DNA from: Sphagnum magellanicum
Lineage: Eukaryota > Streptophyta > Sphagnopsida > Sphagnales > Sphagnaceae
DNA: 64,000 nt
NCBI GenBank assembly: GCA_021904315.1
Contig: CM038912.1
Coordinates: forward strand, 20,161,501-20,225,500
Reading direction: 5' to 3'
In this document: positions 21,266 to 35,652 of the stretch, in pieces
How positions within the stretch are numbered: position 1 is the first letter of the stretch
How the letters are laid out: every line of letters starts with the position of its first letter
Made by a program: the position numbers and the translations under genes
The notes under the pieces: generated by a model
The model's input: the letters and a program-made list of their open reading frames with translations, nothing else
Told to the model about the DNA's origin: nothing
Database searches by the model: none

Positions 21266-22690
21266 TCAACTTGATTGGAGGATTGATTACATTAACTTTT
21301 TGAATTCTACCACTCCTTGGATTGGACTACTTGCCCAATGCAACTTTGCACCTCCAAAGATCTATTACATTCTTATGCACAACCAAGAATAAAACAACAT
21401 GATAGTCAAGTGAATTTTTGTTGTGAAAAACACATTGGAAGCACCTTTAAAATGTGAAGCTTGAATCAAAATAATTAAATAAGATATTTATGTTATGGAA
21501 ATATTTTGCAATCTCCATTATTGTAATAGCCTACTACCATCGCAAATTCATGTGCTACCATTGCCAAGGCTAACTAAAATGTTTATTTCTTTTTTGGTTG
21601 AGGTTCATTTGGATTAACTCAAAAGGGCAACCTCGGATCTATCTTGAAACTCATATCACAAGAATGTAAAGTCCTTATTCACTAAGTTATCCAGTTATTC
21701 CAATTATGAGCTTTGTAAGAATTCCCCACATTTGCAACTTTGTTTTAAAGGTGAGGTTTAGCCCCGGTGTAAGAGATGGCTTTAATAGCTTAAGGTACAC
21801 AAGAAGATGAAGACTTTTTTTATTGTCTTGTTAAAGACCCCCTCTTGGTGAGCATTTATCCTTTCCTTGTGGTCATTCTTCATATGTTGTCACAAGATTT
21901 GTGAATTTTTCAAATCCTAACTCATGGATCAATGAAAAACCTTGAAACAATGTGACTTTGCGCTTCCTAGATAAAAAAGAAAAACACATTGTTTGCCTCC
22001 AAAAACTAAAGATCTTGTTATGCCTCCACAATTCCAAAACTTGGGCTTTAGCTTGTACCCCAACACATCCCCATAGCCATGAAAAACCCTTTGAATACCC
22101 TAGACATCTATTCCCTCCTTTAACAAGGGGTGTGTCACATTGTGGCCTTGCCATTTACAATATCTTAAGGCAAAAGAAGAATTTATGGAAACTCAAATAC
22201 TTAACCATGCAAAAATAAAATCTTCAAACAATCCTTTAAAAGAAAACAAAATCCTTCAAGATATTACAACTTCGTAACTAATCTCAAGTTTCAACACAAG
22301 TCAAAATATCATTTTTCAAAAATCTTCATATAAAAATAAACCTATTTCCTACCAAAATCCCTTAAGCTACTATATTCTATAATCAATATAAACACAATAT
22401 CTAACAAATGCATTTGTGATTGAGGAGGAAATTCTTTTAAAAATTGCCTACAAACTCGTCAATATTAGCCTTTATCAAGTAAATCAAGGTTGGCATAAGG
22501 TTGCAAGATTTCCTTGAATGGCATGCCTTAAAACATTGTGAATTTTTTTTTAAAAACTTTACCACTACACAATTGCAGCCCAAGGACTTCCAAGGCAATC
22601 TATTAAACAACACTTGTAATTTGAAGTGAATTGTTGGAAAATTTCTTCCAAGGTGATCCTACCAATTGACATTTTGGTTTCGAATACAAC
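21266..22690. other. AT-rich spacer without recognised gene
   Basis: Short ORFs on both strands overlap each other and show no domain. Nothing else supportable. Confidence 0.5.
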
Positions 22691-23870
22691 CATGTACATA
22701 ATATGCAAATATGGCAACTCTTTTTAGCCTCGGGAAGTTTGATAGCTAATTGGCATATTCATTGTGATGTATTTTGGTTCCATGGGTTTGTAATTAAACT
22801 TGACACCTTGTTGGAGGGCTTGTAACTCATTTGGCATTCCACCTATGATCCATTTTGGTTTTATGGGTGTTTATGTGAACCGGAAACCTAAATTATGAAT
22901 TTGCAATTTTTTAACATTCCAATTATGATCGTATTTAATTGTATGGGTGGTTATGTGAATTTGAAACCATGTGTAGGGGTTTGCAACTTATTTGACATTT
23001 CAATTATGATCCATTTTGGTGTTATGGTGCTTATTTGAACCTAAAACTTACATTAGGGGTCTACAACTTTATTCACATTCCAATTATGATCCATTTTGGT
23101 TGTATGGATGTTCATATGAATCTAAAATTTAAATTAGGGCTATGCAACTCTATTAACATTTTAATTATGATGCCATTTAGTTGTATGGGTGGTTATATGA
23201 ATTTGAAACCATGTCTAGGCATTTGCAACTTATTTGGCATTTCAATTATGATCCATTTTTGGTGTTATGAGTGATTATTTGAACTCGAAAACTACACTAG
23301 GCTTCTATAGCTTTTTTTGCATTCTAATTATGGTCCATTCTAGTTGAACATCTATTTCATTGAACCTAAAACTTAAATCTTGGGTCTAGAAATCATTTGG
23401 CACTTCAATTTCAATCCATTTTGGTGTGTATTGATGGTTATTTGAACTTGAAACTTGTAGGGCAAGTCTATAACTCATTTGGGCATTTTGTTTTAATCTT
23501 TTATAATGTGTATGGGTAGTTATTTGAACATAAAACTTGTAGGGCAATTTGTAGTTTATATACCATTTGAATTATGGTTCATTCTAGTGTGTACATGAAG
23601 GTTTATTTGAATTGTAACTTGTAGGGCAATTTGCAACGCATACAAAATTCCAATTATGGTTCATTTTTGTGTGTATGAATGGATATTTGAACTTGAAAAT
23701 GGTAAGGCAATTTACAATTCTTCTGGCATTCCAATTATGGTCCATTTTGGTTTATATGGGTCGTTATTTTAACTTGGAACCCGAAACCAAGTTGGTAGAT
23801 CATTTGGGTTTTTGACCCATTTTGGTTTGTATGGGTATTTAATAAAATCTAAACCTAATTGTAGGTCTAC
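22690..23870. repeat. Degenerate 80-81-bp tandem array
   Basis: About 14 units of the type CAATTATGATCCATTTTGGT, TGTATGGGTGGTTATTTGAA, CTTGAAACTT, GGGTTTGCAACTCATTTGGC. Anchors at 22851, 22931, 23012, 23092, 23173 and 23253 give a period of 80-81 bp. Units become more diverged after 23300. The 79-aa ORF at 23035-23274 is just three repeat units. Confidence 0.9.
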
Positions 23871-25640
23871 AATTCATATGTCAATCCTAAATAATTTTAT
23901 TTGGATGCAAATGAGTGGAAATCCAAAAACATTTTTCCAAATCTAATGACCAATGTTTCTAAAATCTAAAGAATGGATTTGTAAATCTAATGACAAATTT
24001 GTCCAAACCCAAAAATAATTTTGAAAATTTAGAAATTGAATTTGTGATTAAGTTTGAGTGAGTATAATTTAATATTTAATATTATTATTATTTTCATTAT
24101 TTATCTTTTATATTACAGCCCTATAGTAATTATTGTAATCATTCATATACATATTATATCTAATTATTATGTAACATTTTGGTGGAATTATTTCAATAAT
24201 TATTATCAAAATATTTGTATTCACAATGAAAATATTATCTCTATTTTTATAAAATATTGAGTATTATTGTTAATAATGATGAGCTAATAAAAGTGAAATA
24301 ATAATAACAAAAAAAATAAATTCCTAGTTTAACTGCTAATTACAATAATAACTTAACTATAGTTTTATTATATTTATATTTATATTTATATTTTTAATTG
24401 ATAAAATTACTAGTATGGTTGGTATAACTTTTTAACTGATTTATATAATTTTATTACATTATAAAATAAAATTTATTAAAATAATATTGTATATACGTTT
24501 TGAAATTATTTCAAACCGATTATTATAGGATATTTATTAATATAATATTATTGACTATAAGAATTGAAAGAAAAATAACTAAATTAAGTTAGCTATTAAC
24601 TACAATATTATCATTATTTTATTTTTTGTATTACTTTAAATATTTATCATTTTTATAGTATAATAATTACCATAAATTTAATTAAAATTGGAATATAATA
24701 TTATTTCAAGAATTATTATTAAAAGACTATTGTAGCTTTTGAAATTATTATTTTTAAAATTATCATTATCATGAACTATTTGTTATTATTATTCATAATA
24801 TTTATAACAAGGAAGATACTTATAATAAATATTAATAAAATACCTAACCCAAGATATTAGTCAAATGTAATAATAATAATAATAATATAAAACTAATATA
24901 TTATTTACAATAATTAATATATACCTAATAGGTAAACTAGGTTAATATAACATAAGTACTGAGATGTAATTTCAAATAAGTTGTGATTAATTTGGTGATG
25001 CTTGCAACTAAAATGTTTAAAACATATTTTGTCTTTCATTCTTGTAATGTGGAACACATGAATAAGTGCACCTATATTACTCAAAGTGTAAATGGTCTTT
25101 AAAGGATGAGCCAATGAAAAACGTTCAACTTTAAAGGTTAAACCCAAAATAAAAATGGATTGTTTGAAGCCTATCTATCTACCTAGGAAGGTATATATCC
25201 AATGTAAATCCTACCTACCTATTTAAGTAAGTATCTTACCTAAATAAAACCTACCCACCTTAATAAATATATAACCTCAGTGGAACCTACATACCTACCT
25301 ACCTAGATATTGATTTAAATTTAATTTGGTCAAATTTAAGTTAATATGCCACATGTCAAATTTTAATTGTGCCATATGTCACAATCTAAAACCATCCAAA
25401 CATATGAATTGATTGTATTATGTTATTTTAAAATTATAAAAAACATATTTTAAAAATTAAAAGTTGGGACACATGGCATCACATCATTTTTTTTCATTGT
25501 TCACCAAAATAATCACATATTAATCACATTCGACAACACATATACAACTAATCAAAGGATGAAAGCATATATCGTTGACTTGTTTCATTCAAAATGCATT
25601 ATCATTTGCAATTATTGTCGCATACAATTCGATTTTTAGA
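23871..25640. other. Very AT-rich spacer
   Basis: At 24050-24910 the sequence is almost entirely A and T with ATT/AAT trinucleotide character (AATAATAATAATAATAATAA at about 24869). A short run of CCTACCTACC-like units follows at 25160-25310. No gene seen. Confidence 0.6.
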
Positions 25641-27329
25641 ACCTTGGAAATTTTTGTTATAATTATCACCTATGACTAAAAATTATTTACAAAGACCAGA
25701 CACAAATTTCAACTTTTCTTCTAGTGTAGTCCCAAGGCTATGTTTGAAAAATGCAATCATATTTCAAATGTTCAAAATGCTCAAAGAAATGAATTTATCC
25801 ATGACCTTGTGGAATTTATCACCTTTCAAATGTTCAACTAGACCATCCCCATCCTCATTGAATCGGTGTTGAACGAGATACATTTTGCTAATGGCCAAAT
25901 CAATTACAAAGTTATTGGCATTAGGTGCATGAAAAACTTCACCTTGGGCCAATGCCTTGAGCTCTTGTAGGGAACCCCTTTCCATGCCAATGGCAACAAG
26001 GTGGCCATGGTTGGTGAGGACTATGGTTGCTTTTGACATGGATTCTTGTTGGTAATGACATCATACATTCGACATTTATAGTTTTGCACACAAAATGGGT
26101 GAAACACCACAATACTTGCAACAATTGTGCAAACTGGAATTGTAGGGATGAAATTACCTTCTAGTGGCAATTGAGCCAAATCACCCATCCATGCAACTTC
26201 ATTGTGAACACATTCGCACACAAAGAAAATATCATTTCAACAACACAAGTGCCCCAACCACCAAATGGTAATGAAGCCAAGCCCAAAACTATTTATAATG
26301 TTTGTCATCTTCACTTTGCTCCAAGCATGACCATCAAACCTCCTATTCATTCTTTGTATCTATTTTGAATGCTTAGTTGGGAGTTGAATCAGGGGAGTTC
26401 AAAGTGGACATCTCCATAGAATCTTGTGGGAATGACATTTTTTCAAATTTGATGTTGAAGTACTTCAAGGACTTTAACTAAGCAAATGTGTGAGGTATCT
26501 AAAGTACAATTATGAAGTAATCCAAAATATTCACCGCAGTGAATGGCCTTATAACCAATGGTTCCACCTAGTATTCATTCAATTTTTATGATATGGAAAG
26601 AATAATGTAAAGGCCACATAAAATTCTTAGATTGGATATACAACACTTGAGTACCAATTTCATCAAAAAAGTTGAACAAATCAATCACTTGATGTTAAAT
26701 GAACTCCATTTTTTTTAAAAACTAGGAGGAATTATGAATTTTATTTGAAATTATTTTTAGAAATACATCTTATATCTAATTACTAATTATTGACTGGAAA
26801 AAAGGAATATACATGTATTCGAAATTTATTAAAATTAAATTGCAATTAAATTAAATTAAAATTTCAAAAAAGCCATTTTGAGTTCACTCAATGCCGAATG
26901 AGCTCATTTTTTATCTAAAATAATTTCATAAATAATAATGAGCTCTATTTCCTAATTATTGACTAAAAATGTAATTATTTTTTAATATTAGGAATTTTAT
27001 AAAATGATTTACAATTAGATTGAATTTCATATCAAAATATTTCATCCTACTTATATGTGCATCATTTGTGTTTTAAATGCATGACATTCATGTGCAAAAC
27101 GTATGAACTTATGAAAAAATGATTTTCACACAATTTCCATTACCGAATCGTGGGATAAAATGTTTGTGATGACACATATTATTTAGCTCCCAAAAAATGC
27201 ACCATATCAAATTCCAAATGTAACCTCTATCCACTAGGTCAAACACAAACGATCATGGGCATGATCAACAAGATCAATGAAAGAATTGAAATGCTTAAAT
27301 AAGAACATTTTTTCTAGTTCACAATATAT
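25641..27329. other. Spacer with short minus-strand ORFs, possibly eroded end of the hAT element
   Basis: The longest is a 91-aa minus ORF (25764-26039) with no domain I recognise. Its position just downstream of the hAT transposase remains suggests the decayed 3' part of the same element. This is inference only. Confidence 0.35.
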
Positions 27330-28640
27330 TTCTTACAAGCCAAATTGATAAAACTTGACAATAGAAATAAAGTCACAAATGAAAATACTTTGTGTTTGTG
27401 TAAACTTGGATAAGGCTTGCATAGCCTCCAATAACAGATACACACATGGAAAACTTAAACAAATCTCTTGATCAGAAAAGAGCTCAAAATTTGCCTTTGC
27501 AATGTCAATGATGGTGTTATCAATAGCCATCTATACAACGTGAGGCTTATATTTAACCAAGACCTTATGGATGGCGATAACATAAAGATCCAATGAAACT
27601 TGATATTTTTCAAATTTTTATTGCCTTTATTTTCCAAAACTTTAGCAAGTTTGTTGGCCTCAAGATGTTGCTTGGGATTATGAGCAAAATAGTTATGCAT
27701 GGAAGCAAGAAGAAATTCAATTTTGAAAATGAAAATCAGCCCATTCAAGTCTAGACATGTAGGTTGGCATGGTGAGCCTTGCAGTGGACACCACTCACAT
27801 ATGGAATGTGTTTCTACATTAGTTAAGTGATCTCACCACTATTCATATCATGGAAAATTGTAATTCCATCTATATCAAAACAAACCAATTTACTAGTGAT
27901 GTTGGGTTCGCTCAGCCCCCCATACTAAATTAGGCTTTTGATTATCAAGGATGTCAAATTATTGGTAGTAGTTCCATCAATCAATCTCTATAGGTTCAGT
28001 AAAATAAGGAATCACTTCCAATCATTTGTCACATATGCATGCATGTACAACCAACTATGGTTGTTAATGGTGGTCAATTCATTGCAAGTCACTAAGATGA
28101 ATAATGATTTTAGCAAGGCAACCTTTGTGGCATGGATAATAACATCTTGCATTGCTTTTGCCATATTCCACCTTGTTGAGTTAGACCATTGTTTCCATGA
28201 ACAAGTTTTCAACCTTGAAAAAATATAAAAGAAACTTGAAAACCTCAAACTTATTTGTCAAAAGTCGACTTGCTATAAAATATTCCAAATTGCAACAACC
28301 GAAATATATATTTTCTTCCTTTTTGCCTTGCCACCATTTTGAAGTTGATCAAGCATTGTGTCATGTCCTATGGAAATGATTCATTTTTCATTTTTCACAT
28401 GTCTATTAGAAGGACAAGAATAAAATTGGTCAACAATAAAACCAGGTTTAACAAAAGTGTGTTTCCACAAACTAGAATGCTTCACTAATATGTCCAATTT
28501 TGGCTCTTTAAGCCTCTCCTTGCTTTCAACAATAAAACACACTTTGCACCTAACCATTCTCATTTGACACATAAGTTCTGCCAACAAGAGCAAGTAGCCC
28601 AGTGTTCTTGAAGAATTGAATTCAACTCCCATTCACTACA
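27330..28640 (-). pseudogene. hAT-type transposase pseudogene
   Basis: Read on the minus strand, fragments in several frames line up in the order of a plant hAT transposase of the BED-finger type. First is a zinc-finger-like part RCKVCFIVESKERLKEPKLD ending in histidines (28381-28632). Next is CNELTTINNHSWLYMHAYV (28012-28248), matching the usual DEVTTVDNQSW segment. Then come a GVHCKAHHANLHV-like stretch (about 27770-27810), HNYFAHNPKQHLEANKLAKV with a following KFHWIFMLSP (27455-27748), and LLLEAMQALSKFTQTQSIFI with CDF after it (27333-27530). The frame changes between pieces and stops interrupt them, so it cannot make transposase. The assignment rests on recalled family motifs, not on a search. 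Confidence 0.75.
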
Positions 28641-31578
28641 TCTAATTTCAACTCCTTCAAGATCCATGGCAACAATAAGTTTGAATGAAACTTCTAAGTA
28701 TTATTTTCCTTTTGATAAACAATAGGGTGGAAACATCAATAGAACTTTTGGAATTATGGATATTTCAAATGTCAATGCACCCCCAATGTTGGAATCTACA
28801 ACATATGCCTTAGTAGTAGAAAATTCAATAACAATAGATGATTTAGGGGCAACAATCAATTCAAGAGCAATAACTAACCTAGGAGCAATAGATGACTTAG
28901 GAAGAATAGTCAACTAATCAATAGTAGTTGGCTTAGGAACAAACTTAATTGCAGAAAAAAAAAAAATCAAAACTTAAAGTTGGTTGAAGGTATTGATGGC
29001 ACCATTATAGATGCACAAAGACAATAATGCAAAGAAATGTGATGAGCTTCTCAACTTTTTGATGTCTATTTGGCAAAAAACACACAAGTTTGAAAATCTT
29101 TAACCAAAACACACAAAAACAAAATAAATAGATTTCATAAGGCCTCCTCACACAACTTTGATTTGTAGATTAGGGCATTTCTCACATAGATCTCAACACA
29201 TAAACATCAAATTGATCAACACAACAATGCTTACTTGACTGAAATTGGAAAAAGAAAAGTTTGACTAGGGTTTTCACAAATGTAAGCACTAAAAAACCAT
29301 CAATGCACAAACCTGAAGTTCAACTAGGGCTTTTTTCATAGAATCAAGTTCAAAATCTAAGATATAACAAACACAAAATGAAAACAAGAAAACTTTACAA
29401 ACGCAAAACAAAAAAAATTATAAACATCATATATAAGCAAGAAAGCTTCAAAGAAAGATGCAATGTGCACCTTGAGTTAAACAATTCCGTTGACCTTCGA
29501 TTTGTCCATTGTGCATCACAACATTGCCAAATGTTGACATTTAAGAGCCCCCCCCCCCCCCCCCCTTGAACGAAGTACCAAGTTGTGCACACCAAATAAA
29601 CAAATAAAACACATTGTAAGCTATAGTAGATAAAATGTAAGCAAGTTGATATTGTTCTTTAGGTTTGCTAGTGAAGACCCTAATCATTTTGTTTCCTAGT
29701 CTAATTTTCTTAGTCTTACATTAATTTACAAGTACAACCAAAATCTCATCACACTACAAGAACTATCACAAAAGATGTCTTTTAAATGATCTAGAAATCC
29801 TAGCTCTCAATGTTGGTGATGATGGCATCCTCTTGTAACAAATTGGAGATGGCAATGACATCCTCCTGTAACGGAATGGAAAGGTGAAGGATAATAATAG
29901 GCCAAAAAGGAAGTGGCATCCAAGGGTTTGGAGCAATTAATGGAAGTGGTGCAATGAGAAGATCGTAGATCTATTGGATGGCTAGTGGCCCACCCCACAC
30001 CTTCAATTTTTTGCAATTTCAACCAAAGCTAGAAATCAGTAAGGGCTTTCACCATGGCTTTTCTTTCCTTGCCAACATGCAAAAATTTGCCCCAAAAAAA
30101 AACATTGGTGTGCACCGTTATTTATTTTCTTTTGATTAGTTACAATATGTGCATAATTAATGTATAATAATGTCTGTGTATTATTTACATATATTCTTCA
30201 ATCTTTTCCATTGGATGGAAAACATCTCATAAAATGTGGAAAGAAGGAGGTTGTGAGGTACCTAGCTACTAGTGTTGGGCAGGTAGTTTGGCAAGTTAGA
30301 ACCCTGTTTTGGTTTTGACTAGTTAAACCAAACCATATTCGAGTCTAGTTTTTGAAACTAGGGTTGGAAACAAAGCTGGGCTCTTAGTTCTTTTTTAAAC
30401 CAAAACTAAATCAAAATTGAGATCCTACTTTTTAAAGAACCGGAACCAAAATTGAATCTGGGATTTTTGAAAAAAAAGGATGAGAATTGGGGACTAATTG
30501 GAGGATAATTGACATGTAACCACCAATTTTGATTTGGGTTACCTAAACTGGAACTAGGTTGGATTTTTTAAAATTCAAACCAGAACTGGACTGGAAACCG
30601 AATTCCAAGTTCCATTCTTTCAAGATTAAAACTAGAACTGAACTAATGTGGAACTAGCATACCATACCACATGTCCCATTTAGGAAAATAATGTTATAAA
30701 AAACATTTAATTAGACACCAAAGCCAATTAGGAACATGTGAAGGATAAAGGCTTGGGGAGACTTCTTTCTGGACTATCTTTGTTTTTCCATACGGAATTG
30801 GTTATAAAGAAAGAAATGATGAATAAAACAAAAGAGTCAATTCCCAAAGAAATGCACACAAGAAGATGTAGCATCCAAAATTGGAAAGGTGTAAAGCTAG
30901 GCTAACTAAGAGCTTATCATCTAGGGTAAAAGTCTCCACCTTAAGACTTAAACCAATATTGGCATGTTCTTGATTTTTAAGTTAAGTTCTAGTGTATCTA
31001 AACTAGAGGTTTAGAATTTTGTTGAAACTGGCATTAAAATGGGACTAAACAACCAAGCCTTTTAAAAAATCAATTTAGAACTTAAAGCATGCATATTACC
31101 TTTAAAATAGGTTTAGGTTCTTTTGGTAGAAAAATACAACTCTTAGAAGGATAAAATAAAAACATGACCTACTTTTTGAACAAGTAGGGAAAATTGCCCA
31201 TCAACAAACACATACCTATTATTGAATACTTTTCAATATTTTCTTCATTCCTTAATCAAATTGAGTGATTTTTGTGTCATTGGACATGCAAACTATAGGG
31301 CTACCAATGTTCTAGGCATCAAATGTTCTTTTAGCTGCAGAAGTAAAGGAGCAACTCAAAAAACGCAAGAAGAGGATGAGTGATAGTTTGCTTAAATGTT
31401 TTGAAAAAAAATAACTCTTGAACTCTTTTTGGTTCTAGCCCCATATCTTCTTCAATTTTAGTTTGTTTTGAATGATTAAAAATTTGATAGGTGCATTGAC
31501 TAAAGCTTTACAAAACTTCTATGTATTTCAAAGACAAAGATACAATGATCCAAGGTTTTAAGCTTGAAATCCTAATTT
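28641..31578. other. AT-rich spacer left of duplicate copy 2
   Basis: No gene recognised. It contains an 18-base poly-C tract at 29548-29565 and a degenerate block at about 30290-30660 with repeated AACCAAAACTGGA-type phrases on both strands. The 63-71-aa ORFs here are not supported. Confidence 0.5.
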
Positions 31579-32854
31579 TTTTTAATTCACCCATCATTAA
31601 GCACCGAACCTCCATTTTTGTGGCATTCGAAACAATAGGTGAAGGGCTACAAATGTTTTTTAAGCTTTAGAAACAAAGGAACAATGTGTGAGGATTTGAT
31701 TTGAAAAGAGTTTTTAAGTGTTTGCTCATAGGCTTATCTACCTTAATTAGCTTTAAATTGTTGTGCATAATTAATACTACACAATCTCGATTTTGGATTG
31801 TGTACACTTATTGAAAAAACTAAGGCTCACTTTGGTCCAAGGTTCAAATTCTTAAAAACCGATTTGGATTCTTATGAAGCGAATTGAATTTTCGAATTGG
31901 GCCCTACCTTGGACCTTAGTTTGCATCTTGGTTTTCCAAATTATGAGCACTTTGAGTTTTTTTGTTTTTTTTTTTTGGTTTATACCAATTGACTTTCCCT
32001 CAAATTGGTTCCATGTAATTTTAGCTTCAATTTGCCACTTTTCAATTTTGGACCTTCATCTAAAGGCCATGGGTCCAATTCATGGTTCTCAACCAATAGG
32101 ATTGTTTTATTTCATTGGACCTTGGACCCTCATCTAAGGTGGCCTTAATATTAAACCAAACAAATTATGTTTAGTTATATGATGGAAATGAAATTGAATT
32201 TGATTTAAAATTGAATTGGGCTTTAATTTTGTTAAAAAAAAGACAAAAACATTTTTTTTGAAAATTCAAAGAATTAGTCTCAAGACTAAATTAAAGATTT
32301 CATCAAATTTGAACAAGACTCAAAGTTCTTTTCAAAATCAAGAACCGAAAAACGTTGGACTTTACCATACAAAAGGCTTATGAGAGTGTCCCCCACTTGT
32401 AAGCTTTACCCATCATAAAATACTACACCAAAGTTACCATGAACCTAAACAAGCCTAGATCATTAAGTGTAAGATGGGATTCGATTCTTACATTTAATCC
32501 TTAAGAGTGGGAAGATTTTATTTTGTCATGCGCACGAAAGACTATAAAAATAGAAACTAAGACAAAGACACATCGAGAAAAACAAATCACAAGAAATGTA
32601 AACTTAAGTCTAATCCAAAACTAAAAACACAAATATGTAAGACAAGAACACAATATATGTTAGAAGATGATTCAAACATGACTTTATTATAATAACATAT
32701 GAAAAAATATATATGGCAAGAAAACATACCCAAAACTGGTGTTGAACAAACTAAGGTAATGGGAGGTCCTACCCCTATTTATACCCCATTAGGGACCTAG
32801 CTCAAGGAAGCATCCAAGCTTCTATGTGTGCATTGATCAAGGAATATTCCTAAT

Positions 32855-33060
32855 TAATAGTCAATTAAAATTCAATTAAAATTTAACTAAAGGTTAATTT
32901 GAACTTAATTAAGACTTAACTGAAAGTTAACTAAGACTTAATTAGGACTTTATTAAGACTTAATTGAAAGTTAATTAAGAATTAACTGAAAATTAATCAA
33001 AAGTGCACTAGGAGTTAATTGAAAGTTAATTAAAAATGAATTGGGAATTAATTGAAAGTT
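32855..33060. repeat. Degenerate TTAATTAA-rich repeat, copy 2
   Basis: Counterpart of 1270-1490 with a few units lost. Confidence 0.65.
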
Positions 33061-34199
33061 AACGATGATGTAAGTGATGATGTAGGTGACTATGTTGATG
33101 CAAGCGATTATGCAAGTGACAGGTGATGGTGGTGTCTGTAACATATTCCTAATTTTAAGTTATAAGCATAAAATATTTCTCATTAAAATCCTCATTCTCT
33201 TAAAGATTAGGTGCAAAATCCTTCTTCTTTTCTAAAAGGGATATTCAAATGCAAGATGCCCTCCAAATACATTGAAATTTCACTAGGTAACTCTAGCATC
33301 TATAGTTGTATAATCAACTTTAAAATACACTATGAAATCTTAATTGATTTTTTACTAATTTTGCTTGAGTTTGGCATTCTATTAACAAAACAAAGAAAGA
33401 TGAGAACAAGGCATTTACTTTGACGTCTTTTTATTGAATGAAATTGGTGGGCATTGGGTATCTTGGAGTTATATTTTAGTACAATGGCAAGTTCGACATT
33501 TCAATGTTGAATAATTATTCCATTTTAAAGCTTCAATGGTAAAAATGGGATATCTTCAAATATTTGAATTTTTCCTTGACAACATATTCGTTGAAAATAA
33601 TATAATTACTGTAAGCACTGCAAGCTGCTACAAAGTGTTTTTTTTATAAATATCATCAATTTTGTGATGTTGTTCAAGTGACAATCATCCATAAAAATGT
33701 CCTTATGTCATAATAAGCTAAATTGTAAATATATACAAATTGGAACCTTTTGGAAATGTGAATGGATAAAAAAGTTGACACTATAATCTTAAATGTTTGG
33801 AATTGGACCATGTACCTTAATGGTCTAAACTTGGACTGCATGCCACACCCACCTCTTTGAAAATAGGTGTGGATTAATCATATGACCTATGCGGAAGAGC
33901 CAACTATGGACTGCTTATTCAACTATTGGTGTAAGCCTTTGGACAACATTTGCCGCTTGTCTAGCTTTGAGCTTCTAAGAAAGTTCACCCCCATGCTTTT
34001 GCATCCAAGTCTTCCCCACATGCTCCTTAAAGCACTTGGAGAAAATTTGTAATGTATGTGAAGGGCACCTTATATACATGAATTTCTCTCCTACAAATTG
34101 TGAGGGATATTATGCATTCTCCTCAAGGGTGGAAGGGAAATTATGCCTACTTATAGATGTAAGCACCATGTCACTCTTGAGGAGGAGGCATAAGAACCG

Positions 34200-34375
34200 T
34201 CCCATTCATAAGCCTCCTGTAGGTTTGGTTCATGATACATTTTGTATCATGCTTTAAAATATCCCATGGGTGGGGGACATTCCCAAAATGTGGGGCCTGG
34301 CTCAACTATCGCCTCATCCTAGGTCTCTTATTTTGAGAATGCCCCCATGGCGGGGCTTTACCCTACACATACCAC
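34200..34375. mobile_element. Fold-back MITE-like element, copy D
   Basis: Orthologous to the element at 14880-15060. The arms CCATGGGTGGGGGACATTCC and GAGAATGCCCCCATGG are inverted. Confidence 0.6.
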
Positions 34376-34384
34376 TCTCTTGCA

Positions 34385-34860
34385 TGTCACCCTCAAAGAA
34401 CCACTGCCATCCCACCATCTGGTTCTTGACATGTTGGTTGTTTGGCTATTTTATGAGGCTAGTGAGTCAGTGACGTAATAAACATCTTTGAATGGCATAA
34501 ACTGGTGTCAACTCCCTTTGAAATTTGAAACCATAATGACAAGGTGGTAGTTGAAACCATACTCTGAAAGGACCACTGCCATCTTCCCGTTGGCAACCCA
34601 CCATCTGGTTCTTGACATGTTGGTTGTTTGGCTACTTCATGAGGCTAGTGACATAGTGGACATCTTTGAATGCCGTAGGGTGCTGTCAACTCCCTTTGAA
34701 ATTTGAAAGCATAATGACAAGCTGGTAGTTGAAACGATACCCTGCAAGGACCACTGCCATTTTCCCTTGGCCAACACACCATCTGGTTCTTGACATGTTG
34801 GTTGTTTGGCTATTTTATGAGGCTAGTGACGTAGTGGGCATCTTCGATTGGGTCACAAAT
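34385..34860. repeat. 178-186-bp tandem array, copy 2
   Basis: CATCTGG anchors at 34416, 34602 and 34780. It corresponds to 15073-15560 but ends by joining directly to the sequence matching 15968. Confidence 0.85.
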
Positions 34861-35652
34861 AATGAAGTCGCAAAAAAAAGAAAGAGGGAACGACACCAGG
34901 ATTCACGTGTAATTTTCTTCTGTTAGTCTGTAAAACATCAAGCATTCCAACCAATTAGGCATGTGTCTTCAACAGGCGATTTCTCTGAGGAATTGAACTG
35001 AAGAAACTTCACAGCATACTTACCTTTGATGACGACAAAACAATGAGCAGAATTTTGTCTCCTAGTCATTACTGGAACCCACTACAGAGGTTCAATGCCA
35101 GCGCTGGAGGGGTTCTCCCCTCTTCTTTAACAGCTTTTATAATAGTTGTTACGGCAAATGCAAACTGGGAAGATCCCCATTTTTGTTCAAAATCGATAGA
35201 TTTTTTAAACTGGTTCGCTTCAACTTTCAAGCTGTCAAAATGAAAATCTCAAAATTAATTAATTATTCTCACAAACCTGTGTGAAGGCTGCCAAGCTACA
35301 GTACATAGTTTATAGGGTATGAATAAAGTCTTCTTCACGTGCAGTGCGGGGAGTGGGTGTAGAGGGCAGGCAATGTATAATGAACATGCTAGGTATTCAT
35401 TTTTCTCCTAGGGGAGTTGGTGAGGGAATGGGGGTTATCTGAACGGAATCAAGACAGGTCATGATGTTGTGTTATTGTCGATTGGGTCACAAATAAGGAA
35501 GCAGGTGCTGCAGTTGGGAGTTGGGAAGTTCAGGTTGATATGTGACAAATTGTTAGACTGAAAGTAGTTGGATCTTGCTTGAGGTGAAGAAAGAAGATAG
35601 TGGTCTCATGGAAGTAGTATTTGGACAACCATGTTGAAAGATAGGTAGGTAG

